Of a DNA stretch of 64,000 bases, positions 26,235 through 35,627 are shown one piece after another. Where the stretch lies: positions 1-64,000 of the forward strand of contig NZ_JAOQJW010000002.1 in the NCBI RefSeq assembly GCF_025567265.1, written 5' to 3'. The notes below the pieces were generated by a model. It had not been told where the DNA came from. It did no database searches and worked only from the letters and a program-made list of their open reading frames with translations. This DNA comes from Dorea_A amylophila (GTDB taxonomy: Bacteria; Bacillota; Clostridia; Lachnospirales; Lachnospiraceae). The position numbers were made by a program, and so were the translations under genes. Positions within the stretch are counted from its first letter, which is position 1. Each line of letters begins with the position of its first letter.

Positions 26235-26268
26235 AAATGCAAGGTTTCTATAAAAATCTTGCATTTTT
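26235..26268 (+). terminator. Terminator after thrC
   Basis: AAATGCAAG (26235-26243) pairs with CTTGCATTT (26258-26266), followed by T residues. Confidence 0.75.
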
Positions 26269-26355
26269 GAACTATATAAAAGAATAAAAGCAGAAAAAAT
26301 AACGGATTGAGATATAGGAGTTGCAAAATAGTGCTTTGAAAAGATTGTTAAAGTG

Positions 26356-26384
26356 TTGACTTTTGCGCAGAAAAATGCAATAAT
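26356..26384 (+). promoter_or_regulatory. pckA promoter
   Basis: TTGACT (26356-26361) and AATAAT (26379-26384), spacing 17. The leader to the start codon is about 75 bases and shows no clear riboswitch. Confidence 0.6.
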
Positions 26385-26463
26385 AAGGCAAATGCTGTTG
26401 TGGGAGAGTATGAAAAACCAGAATTTATAAATATACAGCAGTAAATAAAAGAAAAGAGGTTAA

Positions 26464-28074
26464 ATGAAGATGGCTAAAATCGATTTAAGTAAGTATGGCA
26501 TTTCAGGAACGACGGAAATCGTGCACAATCCTTCTTATGAATTATTATTTGAGGAAGAGACAAAACCGGAACTGGAAGGTTTTGAAAAAGGACAGGAAAG
26601 TGAACTTGGTGCAGTCAATGTAATGACAGGTATCTATACTGGACGTTCTCCTAAAGATAAGTTCATCGTAGTTGATGAGAATTCAAAAGATACTGTATGG
26701 TGGACATCTGATGAATATAAGAATGATAACCATCCTGCAACACAGGAAGCTTGGGACGCAGTAAAAGATATTGCAATCAAAGAACTTTCTAACAAAAAAC
26801 TTTATGTTGTAGATGCATTCTGCGGAGCAAACAAAGATACACGTATGGCAATCCGTTTCATCGTAGAAGTTGCATGGCAGGCTCATTTCGTAACAAATAT
26901 GTTCATCAAACCTTCAGAAGAAGAGCTTGAAAACTTTGAGCCAGACTTCGTAGTATACAATGCTTCTAAAGCAAAAGTTGAAAATTACAAAGAATTAGGA
27001 CTGAACTCAGAAACAGCAGTAATGTTCAACATCACAAGCAAAGAGCAGGTTATCGTGAATACATGGTACGGCGGAGAGATGAAGAAAGGTATGTTCTCTA
27101 TGATGAACTACTTCCTCCCACTTAAGGGAATGGCTTCTATGCACTGCTCAGCCAATACAGATTTGAACGGAGAGAATACAGCAATCTTCTTCGGACTTTC
27201 AGGAACAGGAAAGACAACACTTTCTACAGATCCTAAGCGTCTTCTGATCGGTGATGACGAGCACGGATGGGATGACAACGGAGTATTTAACTTTGAAGGC
27301 GGATGCTATGCTAAGGTTATTAACCTTGACAAAGAGTCTGAGCCGGATATCTACAATGCAATCAAGCGTAACGCACTTCTTGAGAACGTAACACTTGATG
27401 AAAATGGAAAGATTGATTTCGCAGATAAGACTGTAACAGAGAATACACGTGTATCTTACCCAATCAATCATATTGAAAATATCGTGCGTCCTGTATCTTC
27501 AGCACCTGCTGCTAAAAATGTAATCTTCCTGTCAGCTGATGCATTCGGAGTACTTCCACCGGTATCTGTACTGACACCAGAGCAGACACAGTACTACTTC
27601 CTGTCAGGATTTACAGCAAAACTTGCAGGTACAGAGCGTGGAATCACAGAGCCTACACCTACATTCTCAGCTTGCTTCGGACAGGCATTCCTGGAACTGC
27701 ATCCTACAAAATATGCAGAGGAACTTGTTAAGAAGATGGAGAAGAGCGGTGCAAAAGCATACCTGGTTAACACAGGATGGAACGGAACAGGAAAACGTAT
27801 CTCTATCAAGGATACACGTGGAATCATTGATGCCATCCTGAACGGAGACATCAAGAATGCTCCAACAAAGAAAATTCCATATTTCAACTTCGAAGTACCT
27901 ACAGAACTTACCGGTGTTGACACAGGAATCCTTGATCCTCGTGACACATATGCCGATGCAGCTGAGTGGGATGAAAAAGCAAAAGATCTTGCTACAAGAT
28001 TCATCAAGAACTTTGCTAAATATGAAGGAAATGAAGCAGGTAAAGCTTTAGTTTCAGCAGGACCACAGTTATAA
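26464..28074 (+). CDS. pckA: Phosphoenolpyruvate carboxykinase (ATP)
   Basis: 536-residue enzyme interconverting oxaloacetate and PEP with ATP/ADP; in anaerobic gut Clostridia it often runs toward oxaloacetate. Motifs: MTGIYTGRSPKDKFIV (substrate loop), the kinase P-loop GLSGTGKTTLSTDPKR, the metal site IGDDEHGW, GGCYAKVI and the adenine-binding NTGWNGTG with RISIKDTRGII. Codon use is clearly biased (few GGA/AGA-poor stretches, many favoured C-ending codons) compared with neighbours, as in highly expressed genes. Two ATGs (26464, 26470) are possible; AGAGG stands upstream of both. Confidence 0.97.
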   Translation: MKMAKIDLSKYGISGTTEIVHNPSYELLFEEETKPELEGFEKGQESELGAVNVMTGIYTGRSPKDKFIVVDENSKDTVWWTSDEYKNDNHPATQEAWDAVKDIAIKELSNKKLYVVDAFCGANKDTRMAIRFIVEVAWQAHFVTNMFIKPSEEELENFEPDFVVYNASKAKVENYKELGLNSETAVMFNITSKEQVIVNTWYGGEMKKGMFSMMNYFLPLKGMASMHCSANTDLNGENTAIFFGLSGTGKTTLSTDPKRLLIGDDEHGWDDNGVFNFEGGCYAKVINLDKESEPDIYNAIKRNALLENVTLDENGKIDFADKTVTENTRVSYPINHIENIVRPVSSAPAAKNVIFLSADAFGVLPPVSVLTPEQTQYYFLSGFTAKLAGTERGITEPTPTFSACFGQAFLELHPTKYAEELVKKMEKSGAKAYLVNTGWNGTGKRISIKDTRGIIDAILNGDIKNAPTKKIPYFNFEVPTELTGVDTGILDPRDTYADAAEWDEKAKDLATRFIKNFAKYEGNEAGKALVSAGPQL

Positions 28075-28117
28075 GAGACACTTATCTATTTGATTAAAAT
28101 CAGACAATTGTAAAGGG

Positions 28118-28146
28118 TTGTAAAATCCATGTAAATGGGTTATAAT
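28118..28146 (+). promoter_or_regulatory. Promoter of the 6S RNA gene
   Basis: TTGTAA (28118-28123) and a perfect TATAAT (28141-28146), 17 bases apart, placing the start near 28152. Confidence 0.7.
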
Positions 28147-28151
28147 AAGTG

Positions 28152-28345
28152 CAGTGGAAACCTGAAATGTTCGATACTCTTGTAGTTTTGAACCTACAAT
28201 ACTTTAAACGGGAGTCTTACATCTCTGTAATATGTCAGGCCATCGACTTTGCAGTGGAAGGCAGAAAAGCAGATGCGGATACCCACCTAGCGGGTGCTAG
28301 GAGTCAGAATACAGGAACCGGCATTTTGGGGAATATACAAAAGAT
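28152..28345 (+). ncRNA. ssrS: 6S RNA
   Basis: 6S RNA binds the housekeeping RNA polymerase holoenzyme by imitating an open promoter. The 5' part has the conserved CCTGAAATGTTCG element and the 3' part GTCAGAATACAGG; these pair as a broken closing stem (CCTG/CAGG, TTC/GAA, CTC/GAG). Between them lie hairpins TTGTAG/CTACAA and CCTAGC/GCTAGG flanking a long, largely unpaired central region, as expected for the bubble. The block has its own promoter and terminator and no coding content. Ends are approximate. Confidence 0.82.
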
Positions 28346-28346
28346 A

Positions 28347-28378
28347 AAAGACAGTCGTTTTAACGGCTGTCTTTTTTT
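28347..28378 (+). terminator. Terminator of the 6S RNA gene
   Basis: AAAGACAGTCG (28347-28357) pairs with CGGCTGTCTTT (28364-28374), one G-T, followed by a T run. Confidence 0.85.
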
Positions 28379-28440
28379 GAAATCGCCATCAGGTTCAGGT
28401 AAGCGGATCTGAGAAAGACAGTCAAAGAAAGGAAAATAAA

Positions 28441-29817
28441 GTGCGGAAACGGAACAACAGGCATTATAGCATCTACATTGCATGGATTTTATTGCTGCTG
28501 TGTCTGATTACAGGGCTGAAATCTGGGTTAGAAAAAAATGCAGCCGGAAAGAAGGAGTCCTATCCGGGAATATCGATTCAGAGCCGGTGGGAAGAATTGT
28601 GGAAAACAGTATCATCGAAAGACAGAGAGGAAGAAAGTGAAAGTAAAGACAAGACCCCGGAAAAGGATGCGGATTCTCAGAGAAATATCCGGGTATTGAT
28701 CATGACAGATGGATATCAGCAGATCGTACATAGAGAGGTAGAAATCAGTGCAGCGGGAGGCTTAAGAATTGAAAAGAAGGATGGCCTGGAAGAAACTGCA
28801 GGAAATGAAAAAATTAAGATCACAAAAGAAGATACGGGATTTCAAAATGGAAAGATCCGTATACAGGCAATTGATGGCGGAGAGATAACCGTTCGCAGTA
28901 TTAGGCGGGGCTACGGGAATCCGTCTTATGCAGGTGCGTTGGATCTGTATGCCACATCAGAAGGGGTTGTGATGGTAAATGAACTTCCGCTGGAGAATTA
29001 TCTGTGTAAAGTGGTTCCGAGTGAGATGCCCGCATCATATCAGAAGGAAGCATTAAAGGCCCAGGCGATATGCGCAAGAAGTTATGCATACCGGCAGATT
29101 ATGGATTATGCATATCCGGAATATCAGGCTCATGTGAATGACAGTACGGATTACCAGGTGTATAATAATTCGGCATCGCAGCAAGCTGCAACAGAGGCTG
29201 TACAGGAGACGGCAGGAAAAGTATTGAAATATAATGGAAATATTATAACCGCCTATTACTATTCGACTTCCTGCGGAAAGACAACAACGATGGCTGCGTG
29301 GGGAACGAAAGAGAAGGCAGAAAATGCATATCTTCAGTCTGTAGAAGTGAAAGATCAGACAGGTGATTATGAGAGAAATCTTCCATGGTACCGGTGGGAA
29401 GCAGATATAGATCAGAATACATTGTCCAAAATGATTGCAGAGAATACAAAAAAGAATATAGGAACTGTGCAGTCACTGGAGGTGACGAAAAGCGGACCGG
29501 GCGGTGCAGCGTTACAGATAAAAGTATCAGGAAATCTTGGAACAGTTGTTGTTGATACGGAAAATAAGATCCGCAGAGCACTGGGGGGAAGCGGATATGA
29601 GATAAAGAAACAGGACGGGACAGCTGTAAAGGGAAGCAGACTTCTTCCGAGTGCCTTTTTTAAAGTAGAAAAGAAAGGAAACACCTTCAAGATTAAGGGC
29701 GGTGGATATGGACACGGTATTGGCATGAGTCAGAACGGAGCAAATGAAATGGCAAAAAAAGGAAAGAATTATCAGCAAATACTGCAAATGTTCTATCCAG
29801 GAACGACAATTGAATGA
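28441..29817 (+). CDS. SpoIID/LytB-domain protein
   Basis: 458 residues with an N-terminal membrane anchor (about 10-27), a charged linker (45-80) and a SpoIID domain (about 170-455). Domain hallmarks are LENYLCKVVPSEMPASY, LKAQAICARSYA, STSCGKTTTMAAWG and GGYGHGIGMSQNGANEMAKKG. SpoIID is a lytic transglycosylase acting on denuded peptidoglycan during engulfment; the presence of several SpoIID-domain paralogues in Clostridia leaves open whether this is the sporulation protein itself. Start is GTG after AAAGGAAAATAAA. Confidence 0.9.
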   Translation: MRKRNNRHYSIYIAWILLLLCLITGLKSGLEKNAAGKKESYPGISIQSRWEELWKTVSSKDREEESESKDKTPEKDADSQRNIRVLIMTDGYQQIVHREVEISAAGGLRIEKKDGLEETAGNEKIKITKEDTGFQNGKIRIQAIDGGEITVRSIRRGYGNPSYAGALDLYATSEGVVMVNELPLENYLCKVVPSEMPASYQKEALKAQAICARSYAYRQIMDYAYPEYQAHVNDSTDYQVYNNSASQQAATEAVQETAGKVLKYNGNIITAYYYSTSCGKTTTMAAWGTKEKAENAYLQSVEVKDQTGDYERNLPWYRWEADIDQNTLSKMIAENTKKNIGTVQSLEVTKSGPGGAALQIKVSGNLGTVVVDTENKIRRALGGSGYEIKKQDGTAVKGSRLLPSAFFKVEKKGNTFKIKGGGYGHGIGMSQNGANEMAKKGKNYQQILQMFYPGTTIE

Positions 29818-29934
29818 TAAGTATAATCAATGAAAAAGTATTTGAAAAAACATAACAAGAAACAGAATAATTTCTAATAGACAAATAAATGAAAATCGGG
29901 TAGAATATAGAGACGAATATTTTGGGAGATAAGA

Positions 29935-30759
29935 ATGAAAAAAGTTAAGTTTCTATATGATAAAGTAATGGAAATAACCGGACAGGTCGGAAAAGATCAT
30001 GTAGGTGCCTATGCTGCACAGGCAGCGTATTTCTTTATGCTCAGTATGATTCCGATCATTTTACTGCTGATCACATTGGTACAGTATACACCGGTTACGA
30101 AGGCAGATGTTATGACAGCGGTTCTTCAGGTGTTTCCAAAATCCGTAGACAGTCTGATCACATCGATCGTTAATCAGGTTTATAATCAGTCCGGCGGAAT
30201 CATCTCGCTGACTATTATTGTTGCACTCTGGTCAGCCGGGAAAGGGGTGCTGGCACTGACGACAGGTTTGAACTGTGTCTATGACTGTAAAGAGACACGT
30301 AATTATATTATTTTGCGAATACGTGCAACCTTTTATACAGTGGCATTTATAATTGTGATCATTTTTCTACTGGTATTATCGGTGTTCGGTAATACGTTGA
30401 ATCTGTTTGTAACGGAACACTATCCGGTGATGGAACGCTTGGTGGATCAGATCATGCGGATTCGCGGAATCATCACGCCGGTATTACTGTTTGTATTTAC
30501 GATGATGATCTATAAATTCCTGCCGAACCACATTGTACAGTTGAGAATCCAGCTGATGGGAGCTGCATTTTCAGCAGTCGGATGGATGATCGTATCCTGG
30601 ATTTTCTCGGTCTATCTGGATATTTTTAAAGGATTTTCATCAATGTATGGGAGTCTGACAACGATTGTATTGATCATGTTGTGGCTGTATTTTTGTATGT
30701 ATATCTTACTGCTGGGCGGAGAAGTAAATATGATTTTGCGGGATATGGAGCAGGGGTAG
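29935..30759 (+). CDS. YihY/BrkB-family membrane protein
   Basis: 274 residues with six predicted membrane helices. The family features are the N-terminal AAQAAYFFMLSMIPIILLLI, the VALWSAGKGVLALTTGLNCVYDC stretch and the C-terminal YGSLTTIVLIMLWLYF followed by LLLGGEVNMIL. The family is widespread and once mis-assigned to RNase BN; a transport role is suspected but unproven. It ends just before the pheS promoter. Confidence 0.92.
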   Translation: MKKVKFLYDKVMEITGQVGKDHVGAYAAQAAYFFMLSMIPIILLLITLVQYTPVTKADVMTAVLQVFPKSVDSLITSIVNQVYNQSGGIISLTIIVALWSAGKGVLALTTGLNCVYDCKETRNYIILRIRATFYTVAFIIVIIFLLVLSVFGNTLNLFVTEHYPVMERLVDQIMRIRGIITPVLLFVFTMMIYKFLPNHIVQLRIQLMGAAFSAVGWMIVSWIFSVYLDIFKGFSSMYGSLTTIVLIMLWLYFCMYILLLGGEVNMILRDMEQG

Positions 30760-30769
30760 AATTTCTGAC

Positions 30770-30797
30770 TTGACAACTCTGAGCCATATGATACAAT
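30770..30797 (+). promoter_or_regulatory. pheST promoter
   Basis: TTGACA (30770-30775) and TACAAT (30792-30797), spacing 16. Transcription would begin about 30804, at the start of the T-box leader. Confidence 0.78.
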
Positions 30798-30803
30798 AAT
30801 TAG

Positions 30804-31057
30804 GTATTATGAGATAAAGGCAATGACCGTGTAAGTAGTGAGCCATTTTCCGATAGAGAGAGGGAATCAACAGGCTGAAAGTTCCCTTGGGTTCAGATGG
30901 TAAATGAATTTCCCGCGTGAGCTGTGTTCTTGAAATAACAGTAGAGAACGCCGTATGATGCACGTTACGCAATAATGAGTGTCCGTAAAAGTTTTTACGG
31001 GAATCAGGGTGGTACCACGGGTTATATGTCTCGTCCCTTTTGGGGCGGGGCTTTTTT
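30804..31057 (+). promoter_or_regulatory. T-box leader (phenylalanine)
   Basis: Senses uncharged tRNA-Phe and prevents termination before pheS. The T-box sequence AGGGTGGTACCACGG is at 31006-31020. Stem I ends in CCCGCGTGAGC, and the specifier is most likely TTC at 30910-30912 inside TGAATTTCCC, matching Phe and the downstream gene. The terminator stem pairs GTCTCGTCCC (31029-31038) with GGGGCGGGGC (31042-31051) using several G-T pairs, then a T run. Confidence 0.94.
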
Positions 31058-31107
31058 AATACCAAAAAGCATACGCTGATATAAAGATATGCGGAGAAAG
31101 GAAGAAA

Positions 31108-32130
31108 ATGATGAAAGAAAGACTGCAGAACATCAAAGATGAAGCATTGAAGGCAATTGAAGCTGCCGATATGCCGGAAAAACTGAATGATGTGCGTGTA
31201 AAGTTCCTTGGTAAAAAGGGAGAACTTACCGCTGTATTAAAAGGTATGAAAGACGTTGCACCGGAGGACAGACCGAAGGTCGGACAGATGGTAAACGAGA
31301 CAAGGGCGGCAATTGAAGCTGTTCTGGAAGAAAATAAAGAAAAGATGGAAAAGGCAATCCGTGCAGAAAAGCTGAAAAAAGAAGTGATCGATGTTACACT
31401 TCCGGCTAAGAAAAATTGTGTCGGACACCGTCATCCGAATACAATTGCACTGGAAGAAGTAGAACGTGTATTCACCGGTATGGGATATGAAGTCGTAGAA
31501 GGGCCGGAGATTGAGTATGACGAGTATAACTTCCGCAAACTGAACATTCCGGACGGACATCCGGCAAAGGATGAGCAGGATACATTCTATATCAATAAAG
31601 ATATCGTGCTTCGAACACAGACATCTCCTGTACAGGCTCGTATTATGGAACAGGGCAAGCTCCCAATCTGTATTCTGTCACCGGGACGTGTATTCCGTTC
31701 AGATGAAGTTGATGCGACACATTCTCCATCCTTCCATCAGATTGAAGGATTGATCATTGATAAGAATATCTCGTTTGCCGACTTAAAGGGAACACTGGAA
31801 GTATTTGCAAAAGAATTATTCGGGGAAGATACAAAGACAAAATTCAGACCACATCATTTCCCATTCACAGAGCCAAGTGCAGAGATGGATGTAAGCTGCT
31901 TCAAATGCGGTGGAAAAGGATGCCGTTTCTGTAAAGGATCCGGATGGATTGAGATTCTTGGATGCGGAATGGTACATCCACATGTGCTGGAAATGTGCGG
32001 AATCGACCCGGAAGAATATACAGGATTCGCGTTTGGTGTAGGACTGGAACGTATCGCACTTCTGAAGTACGAGATCGATGATATGAGACTGTTATACGAA
32101 AATGATATCAGATTCTTAAAACAGTTCTAG
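31108..32130 (+). CDS. pheS: Phenylalanyl-tRNA synthetase alpha subunit
   Basis: 340-residue catalytic subunit of the heterotetrameric class II synthetase. The N-terminal coiled coil spans about residues 1-95; class II motif 1 lies around VFTGMGYEVVEGPEIE, motif 2 at PICILSPGRVFRSDEVDATHSPSFHQIEG and motif 3 at FGVGLERIALLKY. The FKCGGKGCRFCKGSGWIEILG segment (residues about 265-285) is a Cys-rich loop seen in many PheS. Two adjacent ATGs at 31108 are preceded by GGAGAAAGGAAG. Confidence 0.97.
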   Translation: MMKERLQNIKDEALKAIEAADMPEKLNDVRVKFLGKKGELTAVLKGMKDVAPEDRPKVGQMVNETRAAIEAVLEENKEKMEKAIRAEKLKKEVIDVTLPAKKNCVGHRHPNTIALEEVERVFTGMGYEVVEGPEIEYDEYNFRKLNIPDGHPAKDEQDTFYINKDIVLRTQTSPVQARIMEQGKLPICILSPGRVFRSDEVDATHSPSFHQIEGLIIDKNISFADLKGTLEVFAKELFGEDTKTKFRPHHFPFTEPSAEMDVSCFKCGGKGCRFCKGSGWIEILGCGMVHPHVLEMCGIDPEEYTGFAFGVGLERIALLKYEIDDMRLLYENDIRFLKQF

Positions 32131-32166
32131 CGAGCACAAGTAATAATACGAAAAGGAGATTTATAA

Positions 32167-34587
32167 ATGAATACTTCATTATCATGGATAAAAGCGTATG
32201 TTCCGGATCTTGATGTAACAGCTCAGGAATATACAGATGCAATGACTTTGTCTGGTACAAAAGTCGAAGGTTATGAGAAATTAGATGCAGATCTTGATAA
32301 GATCGTGATCGGACAGATCGACAAGATTGAGAAACACCCGGATGCAGATAAACTGATCATCTGCCAGGTAAATGTCGGAACAGAGACGATTCAGATCGTA
32401 ACAGGCGCTCCGAATGTAAAAGAGGGAGACAAGGTACCGGTTGTATTAGCAGGCGGACGTGTAGCAGGCGGACATGAGCCTGGACAGCGTGTAGAAGGCG
32501 GAATCAAGATCAAAAAGGGAAAACTCCGTGGTGTTGAAAGTGATGGTATGATGTGTTCCATCGAAGAACTTGGCTCTAACAGAGATATGTATCCGGAGGC
32601 TCCGGAATACGGAATCTATATCTTCGACGATGATGCCGTTGTAGGCGAGAGTGCGATCAAATCACTTGGCCTCGATGATGTCGTTGTAGAATATGAGATT
32701 ACATCTAACCGTGTAGATTGCTTCAGTGTTGTAGGTATTGCAAGAGAGGCAGCAGCTACATTTAATAAAGCGTTCTATCCACCTGTTGTCACACCAACAG
32801 GAAATGATGAGAATGCAGCAGATTATATCAAAGTAACCGTTAAGAATCCGGAACTTTGCCCAAGATATTGTGCAAGAATCGTAAAGAACATTAAGATCGG
32901 ACCATCTCCAAAATGGATGCAGAGACGTCTGGCTTCTGTAGGAATCCGCCCGATCAACAACCTGGTTGATATTACAAACTATGTAATGGAAGAATACGGA
33001 CAGCCAATGCATGCATATGACCTTGATACGATCGAAGGAAAAGAAATTGTAGTGCGTACTGCAGAAAAAGGTGAGAAATTCACAACTCTTGACGGACAGG
33101 AAAGAGAGATGGATGAATCTGTACTGATGATCTGTGACGGTAAGAAATCCATCGGTATCGCAGGTATCATGGGTGGAGAAAACTCTATGATCACAGACGA
33201 TGTTCAGACAATGTTATTCGAAGCAGCTTGCTTTGATGGAACCAACATCCGTAAATCAAGCAAGAAGATCGGACTTCGTACCGATGCATCCGGTAAATTT
33301 GAGAAGGGTCTGGATCCAAATAATGCAGAGGCAGCCATTGACCGTGCATGCCAGCTGATCGAAGAGATGGGAGCCGGTGAAGTTGTCGGAGGAATGGTTG
33401 ATGTATACAGCAAGAAGAAAGAGCCTGTAAGAGTACCATTTGATGCGGAAAAGATCAACAAGCTGCTTGGAACAGACATTTCTAAAGAAGAAATGATCGG
33501 ATACTTCAAGAAGATCGGTCTGGAATTCGATGAAGAGACAAGCGAAGTCATCGCACCTACTTTCCGTCATGACTTATTCCGCATCGCCGACCTTGCGGAA
33601 GAGGTTGCAAGATTCTACGGATATGATAACATTCCGACCACACTTCCAAGTGGAGAAGCTACAACAGGAAAATTATCATTCAAGTTAAGAGTAGAGCAGG
33701 TTGCACGTGATATCGCTGAGTTCTGCGGATTCAGCCAGGGAATGACATATTCATTCGAAAGCCCGAAGGTATTTGACAAGCTTCTAATTCCGGAAGATTC
33801 TGATCTTCGTAAGGCTATTCCGATCATGAACCCACTGGGAGAAGATTATAGTATCATGCGTACATCTTCTTTGAATGGTATGCTGACATCACTTGCAACA
33901 AACTATAACAGAAGAAATAAAGACGTAAAATTATACGAACTGGCTAACATTTATCTTCCAAAGGCACTTCCACTTACAGAACTGCCGGATGAAAGAGTAC
34001 AGTTCACACTTGGTATGTATGGCGAAGGCGACTTCTTCACTATGAAGGGTGTCGTAGAAGAGTTCTTCGATAAAGTAGGACTTCATAAGAAAGAAAAATA
34101 CGATCCGAATGCAGGAAAATCATTCCTTCACCCGGGACGTCAGGCAAACATCATTTATGATGGTGTAGTAGTCGGATATCTTGGAGAAGTACATCCGGAA
34201 GTTGCAGATAACTATGGAATCGGAACAAGAGCCTACATTGCAGTAATCGATATGCCAGAGATCGTAGCAAGAGCAACATTTGATCGTAAATATACAGGAA
34301 TTGCAAAATTCCCTGCAGTGACACGTGACATCAGTATGGTAATGCCAAAAGAGATTCTGGTAGGACAGATTGAAGATGTGATCGAAAGCAAGGGCGGTGA
34401 ATATCTAGAAAGCTATTCACTGTTCGATATTTACGAAGGTGCTCAGATTAAAACAGGATTCAAATCTGTTGCATATTCTATCGTATTCCGTGCAAAGGAT
34501 AAGACTCTGGAAGATGCAGATGTATCTGCAGCTATGGACCGTATCTTAAAGGCACTAGAGGGTATGGGAATCGAACTTCGTAAATAA
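32167..34587 (+). CDS. pheT: Phenylalanyl-tRNA synthetase beta subunit
   Basis: 806 residues, full length. Order of domains: an N-terminal tRNA-binding OB fold (about 40-150, with IEKHPDADKLIICQVNVG), B3/B4 editing domain (about 210-390, GIAGIMGGENSMI), B5 domain (about 400-475), the catalytic-like core (480-690) and a C-terminal anticodon-binding ferredoxin-like domain (about 710-806, FPAVTRDISMVMP). Acts with PheS to charge tRNA-Phe and to edit mischarged Tyr. Cotranscribed with pheS under the T-box. Confidence 0.97.
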   Translation: MNTSLSWIKAYVPDLDVTAQEYTDAMTLSGTKVEGYEKLDADLDKIVIGQIDKIEKHPDADKLIICQVNVGTETIQIVTGAPNVKEGDKVPVVLAGGRVAGGHEPGQRVEGGIKIKKGKLRGVESDGMMCSIEELGSNRDMYPEAPEYGIYIFDDDAVVGESAIKSLGLDDVVVEYEITSNRVDCFSVVGIAREAAATFNKAFYPPVVTPTGNDENAADYIKVTVKNPELCPRYCARIVKNIKIGPSPKWMQRRLASVGIRPINNLVDITNYVMEEYGQPMHAYDLDTIEGKEIVVRTAEKGEKFTTLDGQEREMDESVLMICDGKKSIGIAGIMGGENSMITDDVQTMLFEAACFDGTNIRKSSKKIGLRTDASGKFEKGLDPNNAEAAIDRACQLIEEMGAGEVVGGMVDVYSKKKEPVRVPFDAEKINKLLGTDISKEEMIGYFKKIGLEFDEETSEVIAPTFRHDLFRIADLAEEVARFYGYDNIPTTLPSGEATTGKLSFKLRVEQVARDIAEFCGFSQGMTYSFESPKVFDKLLIPEDSDLRKAIPIMNPLGEDYSIMRTSSLNGMLTSLATNYNRRNKDVKLYELANIYLPKALPLTELPDERVQFTLGMYGEGDFFTMKGVVEEFFDKVGLHKKEKYDPNAGKSFLHPGRQANIIYDGVVVGYLGEVHPEVADNYGIGTRAYIAVIDMPEIVARATFDRKYTGIAKFPAVTRDISMVMPKEILVGQIEDVIESKGGEYLESYSLFDIYEGAQIKTGFKSVAYSIVFRAKDKTLEDADVSAAMDRILKALEGMGIELRK

Positions 34588-34643
34588 AAAAACATTCATT
34601 CATATCAGATAAAAGCTCGGTAAAAAGAGCAAGAGGATTACGT

Positions 34644-35627
34644 ATGAAGAAAAAACAAATCATAGGTCTGGTAGTAGCGGCAGCACTGTTCGTTGGAGTC
34701 AGTGCTGCCAGCGTATTTACCAATACAATTTCAAAAAATCTGCTTCAGAACAGTGCAGATGATATAATTAATCTCGGAGGTTCGTATCAGTTTAATCCAC
34801 CGTCTGAAGATTATATTGCAATCGTAAGAGTAGAAGGTACGATCCAGGAACAGAGTGGAAGCAGTACACTGGAGGCATCCAGTGGATATCAGCATGATTC
34901 AACGATGAATTATATCGATGAATTGATGGATGATTCTAACAATAAAGGAATTCTTCTGTATGTAGATTCTCCGGGAGGAACTGTCTATGAATCCGAAGAA
35001 CTGTATCAGAAACTGAAAGAATATAAAGAGACAACAAAACGTCCGATCTGGGATTATATGGCACATTATGCGGCATCCGGTGGATATATGGTGTCTATGG
35101 CATCGGATAAAATCTATGCAAATTCGAATACAACGACCGGTTCCATCGGTGTGATCATGTCAGGATATGATATGTCCGGGCTGTATAAAAAGCTTGGAAT
35201 CCGTTATGTAAGTATCACGAGCGGAAAGAATAAGGACAGCAGCAAATTTACGGACGAGCAGATTGCTATTTATCAGGATCAGATCAATGAAGCTTATGAG
35301 AAATTCGTGAATATCGTGGCAGACGGCCGTGATATGTCAGTGGAGGATGTAAAGAAACTGGCAGACGGAAGAACTTATACTGCAAAGCAGGCGAAGAACA
35401 ACGGTCTGATCGATGAGATCAGTCTGTATCCGGATATGAAAGATGCAATGAGCAAAAAACTTGGAACATCTACATTTTATGAGATGGAATCAGATGAAGG
35501 ACTTTTGCAGTCGCTGTTTTCCAAAGCAGAATCATTAGTTCCGAAGTCAGAAGCGCAGGTTCTGACGGAAACCGCCAAAAGTGTAGAAAGCGGGGTGCCG
35601 ATGTACTATGCAGAACAGTTACGATAA
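34644..35627 (+). CDS. sppA: Signal peptide peptidase SppA
   Basis: 327-residue membrane-anchored serine protease that degrades cleaved signal peptides. An N-terminal membrane helix spans about 7-26. The ClpP-like domain has VDSPGGTVYESEELYQ, the nucleophile Ser in YAASGGYMVSMASDKIYA and the TTTGSIGVIM segment; the general-base Lys is expected in the KNKDSSKFT region (about residue 195). This is the short, single-domain form typical of Gram-positives. It overlaps the next gene by 20 bases. Confidence 0.9.
   Translation: MKKKQIIGLVVAAALFVGVSAASVFTNTISKNLLQNSADDIINLGGSYQFNPPSEDYIAIVRVEGTIQEQSGSSTLEASSGYQHDSTMNYIDELMDDSNNKGILLYVDSPGGTVYESEELYQKLKEYKETTKRPIWDYMAHYAASGGYMVSMASDKIYANSNTTTGSIGVIMSGYDMSGLYKKLGIRYVSITSGKNKDSSKFTDEQIAIYQDQINEAYEKFVNIVADGRDMSVEDVKKLADGRTYTAKQAKNNGLIDEISLYPDMKDAMSKKLGTSTFYEMESDEGLLQSLFSKAESLVPKSEAQVLTETAKSVESGVPMYYAEQLR

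Noticed and set aside
28149..28412. 87-codon open frame
   Set aside because: Covers the 6S RNA and its terminator; a structural RNA explains the sequence.
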